Shown here: positions 42,341 to 51,207 of the stretch, one piece after another
Numbering within the stretch: the first letter of the stretch is position 1
How the letters are laid out: every line of letters begins with the position of its first letter
From: Xaviernesmea rhizosphaerae
Lineage (GTDB): Bacteria; Pseudomonadota; Alphaproteobacteria; Rhizobiales; Rhizobiaceae
Direction: 5' to 3'
Assembly: GCF_001938945.1 (NCBI RefSeq)
Contig: NZ_MKIO01000038.1
Location: 88,137 to 152,136 of the forward strand
Length of the DNA stretch: 64,000 nucleotides
Translations under genes and position numbers: made by a program
Notes under the pieces: model-generated
What the model saw: the letters and a program-made list of their open reading frames with translations, nothing else
Told to the model about the DNA's origin: nothing
The model's database searches: none

Positions 42341-45300
42341 ATGAAGATCGAACGCCGTTTCACCCGGGCCGGACAGTCGGCCTATGCGGACATCGCCTTC
42401 CGCAAGGCCATCAGCGAGATCCGCAATCCGGATGGCTCCATCGTGTTCCGTCTGGCAGATATCGACGTGCCCGAGCAGTTCAGCCAGGTGGCGGCCGATA
42501 TTCTGGCGCAGAAATATTTCCGCAAGGCCGGCGTGCCCGCGCGGCTGAGGAAGGTCGAGGAAAATGACGTACCCTCCTTCCTCTGGCGCTCCGTGGCCGA
42601 TGAAAAGGCGCTGAAGGAACTGCCGGAAGAGGCCCGCTACGGCTCGGAAACCGATGCGCGCCAGGTCTTCGATCGCCTGGCCGGCACCTGGACATATTGG
42701 GGCTGGAAGGGCGGCTACTTCGCCACGGAAGAGGATGCGAGCGCGTTCCGCGACGAGCTTGCCTATATGCTCGCCACCCAGCGCGTTGCGCCGAATTCGC
42801 CGCAATGGTTCAACACGGGTCTCAACTGGGCCTATGGCATTGACGGCCCCGGCCAGGGTCATTTCTATGTCGATCCCTTCACCGGCAAGCTGACGCGCTC
42901 CAAGTCCGCCTATGAGCATCCGCAGCCGCATGCCTGCTTCATCCAGTCGGTTCAGGACGATCTCGTCAACGAGGGCGGCATCATGGATCTGTGGGTGCGC
43001 GAGGCGCGCCTGTTCAAATATGGCTCGGGCACGGGATCCAACTTCAGCCATCTGCGCGGCGAAGGAGAGAAGCTGTCGGGCGGCGGCAAGTCATCCGGCC
43101 TGATGAGCTTCCTCAAGATCGGCGACCGCGCCGCCGGCGCGATCAAGTCGGGCGGCACCACGCGCCGCGCGGCCAAGATGGTGGTCGTCGATATCGATCA
43201 TCCCGATATCGAGGCCTACATCAACTGGAAGGTCAAGGAAGAGCAGAAGGTCGCCAGCCTCGTCACCGGCTCCAAGATCGTCGCCAAGCATCTGAAGGCA
43301 ATCATGAAGGCCTGCCTGAACTGCGAGGGCGACGGCGACGATTGCTTCGATCCGGCCAAGAACCCCGCGCTGAAGCGCGAGATCCGCGCCGCCAAGAAGA
43401 ATTCGGTGCCGGAAAACTACGTCAAGCGCGTGATCCAGTTCGCCCAGCAGGGCTACAAGGATCTCGAGTTCAAGACCTATGACACGGACTGGGATTCGGA
43501 AGCCTATCTGACGGTTTCGGGCCAGAACTCCAACAACTCCGTCTCGCTCAAGGACGATTTCCTGCGCGCGGTGGAAAAGGATGGCGACTGGAACCTGACG
43601 GCGCGCAAGGACGGCCGCACGGTGAAGACGCTGAAGGCGCGTGACCTCTGGGAGCAGATCTCCTATGCCGCCTGGGCCTCGGCCGATCCGGGCCTGCACT
43701 TCAACACCACCATGAACGACTGGCACACCTGCCCGGCCGCCGGCCCGATCCGCGCGTCCAATCCGTGCTCGGAATATATGTTCCTGGACGACACCGCCTG
43801 CAATCTGGCCTCGCTGAACCTGATCCAGTTCAAGGATGCGGCGACCAAGCGCATCAACATTGCCGATTACGAGCATGCGGTGCGCCTGTGGACCGTGGTG
43901 CTCGAAATCTCCGTCATGATGGCGCAGTTCCCCTCCCGGGAAATCGCCCAGCTCTCCTATGAATACCGCACGCTGGGCCTCGGCTATGCCAATATTGGCG
44001 GCCTGCTCATGTCCTCGGGCATTCCCTATGACTCGACCGAGGGCCGGGCGATCGCCGGGGCGCTGACCGCGATCATGACCGGCGTGGCCTATGCAACGTC
44101 GGCGGAAATGGCTGGCGAGCTCGGCCCCTTCCCCGGCTTTGCACCCAACCGCGAGAACATGCTGCGCGTGATGCGCAACCATGCCCGCGCCGCACGCGGC
44201 GAGACCCTGGGCTATGAAGGCCTGAGCGTCGATCCCGTGGCGCTGATCCATGGCGATTGCCCTGATCAGGACCTGATCGCCCATGCGGTTGCCGCCTGGG
44301 ACAAGGCCGTTTCGCTCGGCGAGCAGCATGGCTATCGCAATGCCCAGACGACCGTGATCGCGCCCACCGGCACGATCGGCCTCGTCATGGATTGCGACAC
44401 CACCGGCATCGAGCCCGACTTCGCGCTGGTAAAGTTCAAGAAGCTCGCCGGCGGCGGCTATTTCAAGATCATCAACCGCGCCGTGCCGGAGGCGCTGCGC
44501 ACGCTCGGCTATTCGGAAAGCCAGATCGCCGAGATCGAGGCCTATGCCGTCGGCCATGGCAACATCAACCAAGCGCCGGCGGTCAACCCCTCGACGCTGC
44601 GGGCCAAGGGCTTCACCGACGAGAAGATCGAGGCGATCAACGCCGCCACCAAGGCCGCCTTCGACATCAAGTTCGTCTTCAACCAGTGGACTCTCGGCGC
44701 CGACTTCCTGAAGACCGCGCTGAAGGTCTCGGACGAGCAGCTGGCCGATGTCAGCTTTAACCTGCTCGACCATATCGGCTTCTCGAAGAAGGACATCGAA
44801 GCCGCCAACATCCATGTCTGCGGCGCGATGACGCTGGAAGGCGCCCCCTTCCTCAAGGCCGAGCACCTCGCCGTGTTCGACTGCGCCAATCCCTGCGGCA
44901 AGATCGGCAAGCGCTACCTTTCGGTGGAAAGCCATATCCGCATGATGGCGGCCGCCCAGCCCTTCATCTCCGGCGCGATCTCCAAGACGATCAACATGCC
45001 GAACGAGGCGACCGTCGAGGATTGCGGCAAGGCCTATCTGCTCTCCTGGAAGCTGGCGCTGAAGGCCAACGCGCTTTACCGCGATGGTTCCAAGCTTTCC
45101 CAGCCGCTCAATGCCTCGCTGATCGAGGATGAGGACGACGAGGACGCGATCGAGGAACTGCTGCAGATGCCGGCAGCGGCCCAGGCCGTGACCGTCACCG
45201 AGAAGATCATCGAGCGCGTGGTGGAACGCGTGGTGCGCAGCCAGGAAAAGCTGCCTTCGCGCCGCAAGGGCTACACCCAGAAGGCCAAGATCGGCGGGCA

Positions 45301-46132
45301 CACCATCTTCCTGCGCACCGGCGAATATGATGACGGCCGCCTCGGCGAGATCTTCCTCGACATGAACAAGGAAGGCTCGGCGCTGCGCGCCTTCATCAAC
45401 AACTTCGCCATCTCCGTCTCGCTCGGCCTGCAATATGGCGTGCCGCTGGAAGAATATGTCGACGCCTTCACCTTCACCAAGTTCGAGCCGGCGGGCATGG
45501 TAACGGGCAATGACGCGATCAAGAACGCCACCTCGATCCTGGACTATGTCTTCCGCGAGCTGGCGATCTCCTATCTCGGCCGCCATGACCTCGCCCATGT
45601 CGACACCTCGGACTTCTCGGCCACCGCGCTCGGCCGCGGCGTCTCGGAAGGCAAGGCCGACGTGGTCTCCAAGGGCCTGACGCGCGGCTACAAGCCGACG
45701 CTGGTCTCCAGCGCCGCAAGCTCCGCCGCCGAACCCCGAGGCGCCGCCAATTCCGCCGGCTCGGCCAAGGCCACCGGTGGCGCGACGGTCACCGCGATCT
45801 CGGGCAACACCGTGCGCAAGCTCGAAACGGTCGTCGCCACCTCCGAAGTCGTCGCCTTCAAGCGCGACTATGAGGAGCGCGCCCGGGAGCTGGCGGAGGA
45901 GATTGCCGAGGAAGAAACGGGCGCCATGACCGCCCTCTTCACCGAACAGGCCGCTGCCGATGCGGCCAATGCCAAGGTGGACGCCAAGAAGGTGGAGAAC
46001 GAACGCCGCATGCGCTCGATCGCCCAGGGCTATACTGGCAACATGTGCTCGGAGTGCCAGAACTTCACCATGGTGCGCAACGGCACCTGCGAGAAGTGCG
46101 ACACCTGCGGCGCCACCAGCGGCTGCAGCTGA
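42341..46132 (+). CDS. nrdJ: Adenosylcobalamin-dependent ribonucleotide reductase (class II)
   Basis: 1263 residues from ATG 42341 (GAGG ten bases upstream); the open frame extends 135 bases further without homology. The barrel has the class II finger-loop NPCSEYMFLDDTACNLASLN and PTGTIGLVMDCDTTGIEPD; the C-terminus has four cysteines (MCSECQNFT and CEKCDTCGATSGC), the redox-active shuttle and zinc-type tail. It reduces NDPs using coenzyme B12 in the absence of NrdB, so DNA synthesis is B12-dependent. Preceded by NrdR boxes and a structured leader; followed by a terminator. Confidence 0.97.
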   Translation: MKIERRFTRAGQSAYADIAFRKAISEIRNPDGSIVFRLADIDVPEQFSQVAADILAQKYFRKAGVPARLRKVEENDVPSFLWRSVADEKALKELPEEARYGSETDARQVFDRLAGTWTYWGWKGGYFATEEDASAFRDELAYMLATQRVAPNSPQWFNTGLNWAYGIDGPGQGHFYVDPFTGKLTRSKSAYEHPQPHACFIQSVQDDLVNEGGIMDLWVREARLFKYGSGTGSNFSHLRGEGEKLSGGGKSSGLMSFLKIGDRAAGAIKSGGTTRRAAKMVVVDIDHPDIEAYINWKVKEEQKVASLVTGSKIVAKHLKAIMKACLNCEGDGDDCFDPAKNPALKREIRAAKKNSVPENYVKRVIQFAQQGYKDLEFKTYDTDWDSEAYLTVSGQNSNNSVSLKDDFLRAVEKDGDWNLTARKDGRTVKTLKARDLWEQISYAAWASADPGLHFNTTMNDWHTCPAAGPIRASNPCSEYMFLDDTACNLASLNLIQFKDAATKRINIADYEHAVRLWTVVLEISVMMAQFPSREIAQLSYEYRTLGLGYANIGGLLMSSGIPYDSTEGRAIAGALTAIMTGVAYATSAEMAGELGPFPGFAPNRENMLRVMRNHARAARGETLGYEGLSVDPVALIHGDCPDQDLIAHAVAAWDKAVSLGEQHGYRNAQTTVIAPTGTIGLVMDCDTTGIEPDFALVKFKKLAGGGYFKIINRAVPEALRTLGYSESQIAEIEAYAVGHGNINQAPAVNPSTLRAKGFTDEKIEAINAATKAAFDIKFVFNQWTLGADFLKTALKVSDEQLADVSFNLLDHIGFSKKDIEAANIHVCGAMTLEGAPFLKAEHLAVFDCANPCGKIGKRYLSVESHIRMMAAAQPFISGAISKTINMPNEATVEDCGKAYLLSWKLALKANALYRDGSKLSQPLNASLIEDEDDEDAIEELLQMPAAAQAVTVTEKIIERVVERVVRSQEKLPSRRKGYTQKAKIGGHTIFLRTGEYDDGRLGEIFLDMNKEGSALRAFINNFAISVSLGLQYGVPLEEYVDAFTFTKFEPAGMVTGNDAIKNATSILDYVFRELAISYLGRHDLAHVDTSDFSATALGRGVSEGKADVVSKGLTRGYKPTLVSSAASSAAEPRGAANSAGSAKATGGATVTAISGNTVRKLETVVATSEVVAFKRDYEERARELAEEIAEEETGAMTALFTEQAAADAANAKVDAKKVENERRMRSIAQGYTGNMCSECQNFTMVRNGTCEKCDTCGATSGCS

Positions 46133-46208
46133 TCGGGGCGGGCATTCCGCTCCTGAGAACGTCGGGGATCGGCTGAGGCCGATCCCGCCGAGGGACTTCG
46201 ATCATCGC

Positions 46209-46239
46209 ACATCCGGGCGCCTGCGCGTCCGGATGTTTT
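46209..46239 (+). terminator. Rho-independent terminator of nrdJ
   Basis: ACATCCGG-G-CGC and GCG-T-CCGGATGT form a 12-bp stem including one G-U, loop CTGC, then TTTTC. Confidence 0.8.
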
Positions 46240-46360
46240 CGTTTCCAGCACGAGGCCTTCCAGCCTGATCTCTTGATCATCGCACTGAAAAGTGGTGTCA
46301 GCTCTTCTGGCAAATCCGCCATGCAAATCAGACGTGCACATCCAGCGAGACCGCCGTTTC

Positions 46361-46882
46361 ATGATCACCATCGCCCCGGCCGGAGACCCCGACCAGTTCG
46401 CTGCAGCCGCCGCGCTGCTCTCGGCCTTCGCCGCCTGGGACGCCGCGCAAGCGGCGCAGGTGGGGCTGGAGCCGCAATTGGTTCTGGACCTGTTTCATGC
46501 CGATGAAGACCAGGTCTCGCTCATGCAGAAATTCGCCGCGCAAGACGCAGCGCTGCTCTTGGCCTACCAGGACGGGGATTGCCTGGGCACGCTCGGGATC
46601 GCGCCCTTTGATACGGGACGCATGGAACTGCACAGCTTCTATATCGATCCCGCCGCGCGCGGCCAGGGCATCGGCCGGCGTCTGATAGAGGCGGCGGTCG
46701 ACTTTGCTGTCAGCCAGGGGCAACAGACGCTGCTGGTGCAGACGACGGTCTATATGCAGGCCGCGCTGTCGCTCTATCACGCCACCGGCTTTGCGCCTGC
46801 GCCGCCCTTTCGCCAGATCCCCGATGCGGTGACCGCGACGGAACGCTTCTTCAGCCGGCCGCTGCCGGGTGCTGCGTCCTGA
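46361..46882 (+). CDS. GNAT family N-acetyltransferase
   Basis: 173 residues from ATG 46361. The acetyl-CoA motif is IDPAARGQGIGRRLIEAAV, with the late LYHATGFAPAPPF. The N-terminus ITIAPAGDPDQFAAAAALL suits this subgroup. Monocistronic after the nrdJ terminator; substrate unknown. The ribosome site is weak. Confidence 0.86.
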   Translation: MITIAPAGDPDQFAAAAALLSAFAAWDAAQAAQVGLEPQLVLDLFHADEDQVSLMQKFAAQDAALLLAYQDGDCLGTLGIAPFDTGRMELHSFYIDPAARGQGIGRRLIEAAVDFAVSQGQQTLLVQTTVYMQAALSLYHATGFAPAPPFRQIPDAVTATERFFSRPLPGAAS

Positions 46883-47070
46883 CGCAGAAAGACCGATCTG
46901 CTTTTGATTTACAGGCGTGACCGCCTTTGACCGACCATGGCTTGCGGGATTATCCGTCCTTGGAACTGGTTGTTTCCGAAGACTGAAAGAAAACAGGCTG
47001 CGCCACCAAAGCGGCAGAAGCCAAATACGGTCTCACCACAGAAGTTTTCGGAAAATTGTCGAGATCATAA

Positions 47071-47146
47071 TGGTGAGCGCGCTGGGATTCGAACCCAGGA
47101 CCTACTGATTAAAAGTCAGTTGCTCTACCGACTGAGCTACGCGCTC
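47071..47146 (-). tRNA. tRNA-Lys (UUU anticodon)
   Basis: 76 nt including CCA on the minus strand. Acceptor GAGCGCG pairs with CGCGCTC; anticodon stem ACTGA / TCAGT with loop CTTTTAA gives anticodon TTT; T-loop GGTTCGAATCC. Confidence 0.96.
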
Positions 47147-47485
47147 CCATGGAAAGGATGCCCTTTGGGCACCTCGGGAATGGGCGGTTCATAAGGCGGG
47201 AGGGCCGTGACGGTCAAGCCCGCGGCGATGCATTTTTGTCGATAAGCTGTCAAAGACGGTCCGGGCCTTGCAAAGCACAGCGGGCAGGACGGCATGAAGC
47301 CGTCTTGCGCGGGGGCAGCGGCTGTGCGGGGGAGAGGGCGTCGCTCGCCCGCGCTCATGTCCGAGTGCGCAGGGGGCGATGGCGCGAGGAGGCTGTTTGC
47401 GTGTGCAGGCCCTCTGGCCTGCTTTCGCCCTCGCGCTAATTGACGTTCCACGCCTGTCGCTTTCACCCTGCTTCCGGAGAGATCC
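47147..47485. other. Intergenic region tRNA-Lys / His-rich gene
   Basis: 339 bp. Promoters for the divergent tRNA and small secreted protein must lie here; no gene or repeat was recognised. Confidence 0.45.
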
Positions 47486-47782
47486 ATGTCCCTGTTGCGT
47501 GCCACGCTTCTTGCCGCCACCGCCGTCATCACCCTGCTGCCCGCGATCGCCCAGGCGGCGGATCCCGTCGGTTGCGCTTATCCGGACACCTATCGGAAGC
47601 ATGCGGCCTATCATGCCCACCGGCATCACCATCGCCATCACATCCACCGCCATCATGGTCAGCGCCACCATGCGCGTCGGGTAGTCGTGGCGAGCTGGGC
47701 GCCGCTTGAATGTGGCCTGCTGCGGGTGACGGACGCCCAGGGCAGCCGCCTTGTCAAGGTTTGCCATCCGCCGGTGTTCTAA
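47486..47782 (+). CDS. Small secreted histidine-rich protein
   Basis: 98 residues from ATG 47486 (GGAG upstream). Signal peptide 1-24 ends PAIAQA. Residues 39-62 contain 13 histidines, mixed with Arg and Gln (HRHHHRHHIHRHHGQRHH), and the mature chain has Cys at 30, 76 and 93. Such tracts bind Ni, Zn or Cu. No family recognised; no metal transporter lies adjacent. Periplasmic metal buffering is inference. Confidence 0.75.
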   Translation: MSLLRATLLAATAVITLLPAIAQAADPVGCAYPDTYRKHAAYHAHRHHHRHHIHRHHGQRHHARRVVVASWAPLECGLLRVTDAQGSRLVKVCHPPVF

Positions 47783-47995
47783 GAAAGGCGGTCGGCGCCA
47801 GAGACCCAGGCCGCATCGGGCGGGTCGGGCAATCGCGTGACCCCGTTCCATCCAGCCTGCGGCCGCCTGCCCGCTGCTTTCCTTCGGACAGAAGACGGGT
47901 CCGCCACCGATGGTCTTGCGCATCGTGTTGGCGCGGCCTACTGCTTTTTTCGAGACCGGCGTGCGGGACGACGGCAGGGGAGAAGGACAGGTGCC

Positions 47996-48265
47996 ATGGC
48001 CAATGACAATGAGCCCGATCTCGAATATTCGGAACTCTCGGGCGAAGTGACGGAAGACGGCCTGACCGTCCTGGTCGATATTTCCCGCCCCGCCGGCACC
48101 CAGCTCGACTGGCACCTTGCGGTGATCACGCCCGAAGACGATGTGACGGAATGGGAAGAGCCCTTCGCCACAGACCGCGAAGCCTATGAGGAATTCCTGG
48201 CAACGCTCCAGCGCGATGGCATCCGCTCCTTCTTCCTCGGTGACGAGGCGCCCCGGCTGCAATAG
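47996..48265 (+). CDS. Small acidic conserved hypothetical protein
   Basis: 89 residues from ATG 47996 with GGAGAAGGACAGG upstream. Very acidic: MANDNEPDLEYSELSGEVTE, VITPEDDVTEWEEPFATDRE. No signal or membrane segment. The sequence TVLVDISRPAGTQLDWHL suggests a compact beta fold. Function unknown. Confidence 0.75.
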   Translation: MANDNEPDLEYSELSGEVTEDGLTVLVDISRPAGTQLDWHLAVITPEDDVTEWEEPFATDREAYEEFLATLQRDGIRSFFLGDEAPRLQ

Positions 48266-48570
48266 GCGCCTCGGCGGCGTGAGCCTGCCGGCTTCACCCG
48301 GATGAGCGGCAGGCGAAAAGCATCCCGCGCCGCGCTGACAATTCGGATGAAATCATCCGGATTTCAAAGAAGCGGACACCGCTGGACCACTGCGGTCAAG
48401 CTCTGCCAGAACCTTCGCGCTTCCTGTGCGTCGTCCCTCAAAATCGTCGCGAGCGTCAGCGTCGCGTGCACCTGTCCCTGTGGTGCAGACCCTCACGGGA
48501 CGGACGCTCGCTGGAAGCGTGTGATGAAGAAGCCAGGCGGTTTTCCGCCAGCTCCTCACGCTCAACTGTC
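48266..48570. other. Intergenic region
   Basis: 305 bp; open frames in it have poor composition and no ribosome sites. Nothing supported. Confidence 0.4.
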
Positions 48571-48711
48571 TCAGCGCGCCGGCATTATGAGCGGCTGATC
48601 CGGCAGTCGCGCCGTTACGAGCGGGCGATGCGGCACGATGGCAAGCGTGCAAATAACCGCGATCAGGCAGCCGAGAAAAATCATGCCAACCGGCATCGAT
48701 GTCTGCTTCAT
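48571..48711 (-). CDS. Putative 46-residue membrane protein
   Basis: ATG 48711 is preceded by GAGGG. Sequence MKQTSMPVGMIFLGCLIAVI continues to a hydrophobic helix of about 19 residues, then PHRPLVTARLPDQPLIMPAR. One transmembrane segment. No homologue recognised; a degenerate tandem repeat lies 60 bp upstream. Confidence 0.45.
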   Translation of the reverse strand: MKQTSMPVGMIFLGCLIAVICTLAIVPHRPLVTARLPDQPLIMPAR

Positions 48712-49082
48712 GTTTCCCTCAATCCCGCCTGGCGCAGCCGGGTGCATGCTCTTCATCTGTTCAGTGATTGAACCAGACCTCCTCATGGGCATGGAACAAT
48801 CTGCCTCATAGGCTTGGGACACGCTGCCTCATAGGCAGGAACACTCTGCGCGAAAACCGGCGTCCGCTTTCGGTCCGGTGCGCAAGCCCGGCGCCCTTCT
48901 CCGGCGCTTTTCATTCACCGGTCGGATTCTAGCAGAGCCGAGCTGTCTCTTTGATGTCAGCGCGACAACTTGCCCGCAATCAAACACGCGTGACAGGCAT
49001 GAAACCACTTGTCGCGTCGCGCATTTATCATCACATGACGAAATAACGGGCCGGTGAAGAAAGACGGCGAAAGGATGCCAGG
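48712..49082. other. Intergenic region with degenerate tandem repeat
   Basis: 371 bp between two tiny genes. Contains the repeat at 48770-48857; otherwise no gene recognised. Confidence 0.4.
48770..48857. repeat. Degenerate 23-bp tandem repeat
   Basis: Four units begin at 48770, 48793, 48816 and 48838, each starting GGAAC/GGGAC-like and carrying CTGCCTCATAGGC in units 2 and 3 (13-bp exact match at 48801-48813 and 48824-48836). Unit 1 is diverged (CTCCTCATGGGC) and unit 4 decays after CTCTGCGCG. Confidence 0.5.
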
Positions 49083-49178
49083 ATGTACAGTTTCATGATG
49101 AAAGAGCTGATCGTCATTATGATCGCGCTGACAGCTGTCTCGGGCGCTACCTTTGCAGTTTTGGCGGTTTTCGCCTGA
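49083..49178 (+). CDS. Putative 31-residue membrane microprotein
   Basis: ATG 49083 follows AAAGGATGCCAGG. The chain starts MYSFMMKELIVIMIALTAVS and is almost wholly hydrophobic, ending VLAVFA. A single-pass microprotein is plausible, but an open frame of this length can arise by chance. Confidence 0.4.
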   Translation: MYSFMMKELIVIMIALTAVSGATFAVLAVFA

Positions 49179-49558
49179 CGCCGATTGCGTGAGATGATCA
49201 CGCCATCGAAGACCGATTTCAGCAGACTGTCTGGAAAGACCAGGAGGGGAAAGGGCTAAGCCGATCACTGGGTCATGCTTTTCGTTGCCGCCTGTAAATG
49301 AGCGTTTTAGCGGGTAGCCTCTTCAGTCGAGACATCCGATAGCCGACGAGGCGCAGGCGAAACGCCGCCAGTGCCCTTCGATTTGCCGGATGTACGCCGA
49401 GCGACTTCAAATGCGCGAGGTATGACGAGGAGAAGAGCACCGCTTTCACGAGCCCAGCAAGAGGGGAGCGGCGACGCGAAGTGCGCGCGGTGTATTTCGG
49501 AACTCACGACGCACTTAAGATTCCTGCACGGCTTTGGTGACAATACCGACCGGCGACG
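49179..49558. other. Intergenic region
   Basis: 380 bp; no supported gene, no promoter motif match, no repeat seen. Confidence 0.4.
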
Positions 49559-49693
49559 TCACAGCACGAGATAGCCGATGACGGCGGCAATCGGGACAGG
49601 AACGCCCACCAGCCAGATCAACAGCTCGCGGATCATGAAGGATAGGTATTGCGTATCGGGGCGCGCAGTGTCGCGCGGGGTCGGAATGGGCAT
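49559..49693 (-). CDS. Small membrane protein (44 residues)
   Basis: ATG 49693 with GGAG close upstream. A charged N-terminus MPIPTPRDTARPDTQ is followed by LSFMIRELLIWLVG and VPIAAVIGYLVL, forming one transmembrane segment to the end. Its promoter is probably the minus-strand half of the symmetric EcfG site at 49774-49800, leaving a leader of about 75 nt. Function unknown; likely a stress-induced membrane peptide. Confidence 0.55.
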   Translation of the reverse strand: MPIPTPRDTARPDTQYLSFMIRELLIWLVGVPVPIAAVIGYLVL

Positions 49694-49773
49694 GGAAGGC
49701 TCCGATCGTATGGTTGCGTATCGAGGGCGTCATTCTTCCTGAAATAGGCCTGCAGCGGTGCAGGGCTGGCGAG

Positions 49774-49800
49774 GGAACGTGTCCATCTTCCTTTCGTTCC
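49774..49800. promoter_or_regulatory. Symmetric, bidirectional EcfG-type promoter
   Basis: GGAAC (49774-49778), 17 bp, GTTCC (49796-49800). Because GTTCC is the reverse complement of GGAAC, each strand reads GGAAC-N17-GTT, the general stress consensus. It would serve mgtC to the right and the 44-residue membrane protein to the left. Confidence 0.6.
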
Positions 49801-49949
49801 GCCGCAGGCGGACGCAAAAACCCGCGAAATCCTGCCATTCCCCGACAAAAGCGCCCCAAGAAAGCGACGCCGTTGCGCCAGCGCAGCGGAGGAGATCGAT
49901 TCGCCGGGCGGTGGCGCAACTTTGCGTGTTCGGCGCGGTTTACCGCAGG

Positions 49950-50495
49950 ATGAACGCTATTTTGAACGATCTCTTTCCGCCGATACACCTTGCCTATAGC
50001 GTGCTGATTGCCCGATTCTGCGGCGCGGCCATTGCCGGAGCGATGATCGGCTATGAGCGACAGGCGCGAAACAAGACCGCGGGGCTGCGCACGCATATTC
50101 TTGTCGCGCTGTCCGCCTGCGTCTTCGCGATCCTGGCGCTGGAAATCATTGCCCTTGCCGAAAGCCGCGCCGATCCGGTGCGCATCGACCCCTTGCGCGT
50201 GATCGAGGCGGTCACCGCCGGCGTTGGCTTTCTCGCCGCCGGCACCATCGTCATGGCGCGCGGGCGGATCACAGGCGTCACCACCGGCGCCGGAATGTGG
50301 CTTTCAGGCGCAATCGGCCTGTGCATCGGCTTCGGCTACTGGCCAATCGCCGGTCTCGCCATGCTGGCCGGCCTGGTCACGCTCGCGGTCCTCTATCATG
50401 TCGAGCGCTTCGGGCAGATGAGGAGGTCCGGCAGCGCCACTTCGTCTGGACAGGAAACACCAGAAGCCAGGCCTGGACGGCGCAGCGGCCTGTGA
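49950..50495 (+). CDS. MgtC/SapB family membrane protein
   Basis: 181 residues from ATG 49950. The MgtC core is clear: IARFCGAAIAGAMIGYERQ, then the signature TAGVGFLAAGTIVMARGRITGVTTGAGMW and further helices. About four to five membrane segments; a cytoplasmic tail. MgtC proteins affect adaptation to low Mg, acid and intracellular life by binding other membrane proteins. An EcfG-type promoter lies 150 bp upstream. The long open frame before the ATG (from 49758) has no family resemblance. Confidence 0.87.
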   Translation: MNAILNDLFPPIHLAYSVLIARFCGAAIAGAMIGYERQARNKTAGLRTHILVALSACVFAILALEIIALAESRADPVRIDPLRVIEAVTAGVGFLAAGTIVMARGRITGVTTGAGMWLSGAIGLCIGFGYWPIAGLAMLAGLVTLAVLYHVERFGQMRRSGSATSSGQETPEARPGRRSGL

Positions 50496-50619
50496 GAGCC
50501 TCGGAATGAGACACGCGGGAGGTCAGAGGCTTTCTATCCCGTGTATGCAGCGGATGTTTCAGGAAACGGGCCATCATTTCTCAGACTGACAGTCCAGGCG
50601 CGCCGGAAGAGCACAGCAC

Positions 50620-50660
50620 CGCCAAAACAAAACGGCGCGCCAGAGCAGCACGCCGTTTTG
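50620..50660 (-). terminator. Rho-independent terminator
   Basis: Perfect 10-bp stem CAAAACGGCG / CGCCGTTTTG (50628-50637, 50651-50660); T-rich on the minus strand, just after the FPASDP-motif gene. Confidence 0.75.
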
Positions 50661-50684
50661 CAGATCATCGCTGGTTGAGCGGAA

Positions 50685-50882
50685 TCAGTGCCGCATTTCG
50701 CCCTTATCGGTGCGGCCCGTCGGCGTGGTGGTGTTGGTCACCGAGACAGGATCGCTGGCAGGAAACGTATCCTCCAGGCCCTTTTCCAGTTCATCGCCCT
50801 TGCTCTCGGCCCTCATCTGCTCCTTGCGCAGCGATTCGACCGCAGGCGAGCGGGCTTCGTTCTTCTGAGTCAGGTCCGTCAT
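50685..50882 (-). CDS. Small stress-type hypothetical protein with FPASDP motif
   Basis: 65 residues from ATG 50882, eight bases after GGGAG; ATG 50888 is too close to that site. Hydrophilic, with LRKEQMRAESKGDELEKGLE and the motif TFPASDPVSVTN that recurs in small alphaproteobacterial proteins of unknown function. An EcfG-type promoter lies 36 bp upstream, so it is a likely general stress gene. Confidence 0.75.
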   Translation of the reverse strand: MTDLTQKNEARSPAVESLRKEQMRAESKGDELEKGLEDTFPASDPVSVTNTTTPTGRTDKGEMRH

Positions 50883-50917
50883 GATCATTCTCCCGAGGTT
50901 TTGGCACTCGACGATAT

Positions 50918-50942
50918 AACCGCGAGCGATCGGCTTTGTTCC
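50918..50942 (-). promoter_or_regulatory. EcfG-type promoter (GGAAC-N16-GGTT)
   Basis: Minus strand: GGAAC 50942-50938, GGTT 50921-50918. Drives the FPASDP-motif protein. Confidence 0.65.
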
Positions 50943-51113
50943 GCAAGGAGACGGCGTGAGCGCGCCCTTGGGGCACGTATCAGGACTTTAGTCCTATAGG
51001 ATTAAGGTCCTGCAACCTCGTTTGACAAAGAATGAAAATCAGGTTGCATCCCTTTCATGCCTTGCAGACAGGCCGTGCGGATCGAGACGCGCAGGCCCGC
51101 ACGAGCCGCGGGT

Positions 51114-51138
51114 GGAACTCTGGCGGCGGCGCCCTGTT
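51114..51138 (+). promoter_or_regulatory. EcfG-type promoter (GGAAC-N17-GTT)
   Basis: GGAAC 51114-51118 and GTT 51136-51138, about 70 bp before the small membrane protein at 51208. Confidence 0.6.
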
Positions 51139-51207
51139 GTGAGACGCATGCCGCTGCCCGGCCATCGAGGCCCTGCGGCATCCGCCCCACCCCGCAAGGA
51201 GATGATC

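Larger units (their letters stand above)
50883..51207. other. Divergent region of two small stress genes
   Basis: 325 bp carrying two EcfG-type promoters pointing outward and a perfect hairpin AGGACT-TT-AGTCCT (50982-50995). No gene supported. Confidence 0.55.

Noticed and set aside
43091..45598. Long open frame antisense to nrdJ; similar ones antisense to phoX (31726-33834) and purL (51356-53968)
   Set aside because: Artefacts of codon bias at high GC; the opposite strands encode well-conserved enzymes.
48302..48598. Open frame of 98 codons in the gene-poor gap
   Set aside because: No ribosome site, Cys- and Ser-heavy odd composition, overlaps a better small candidate on the other strand.
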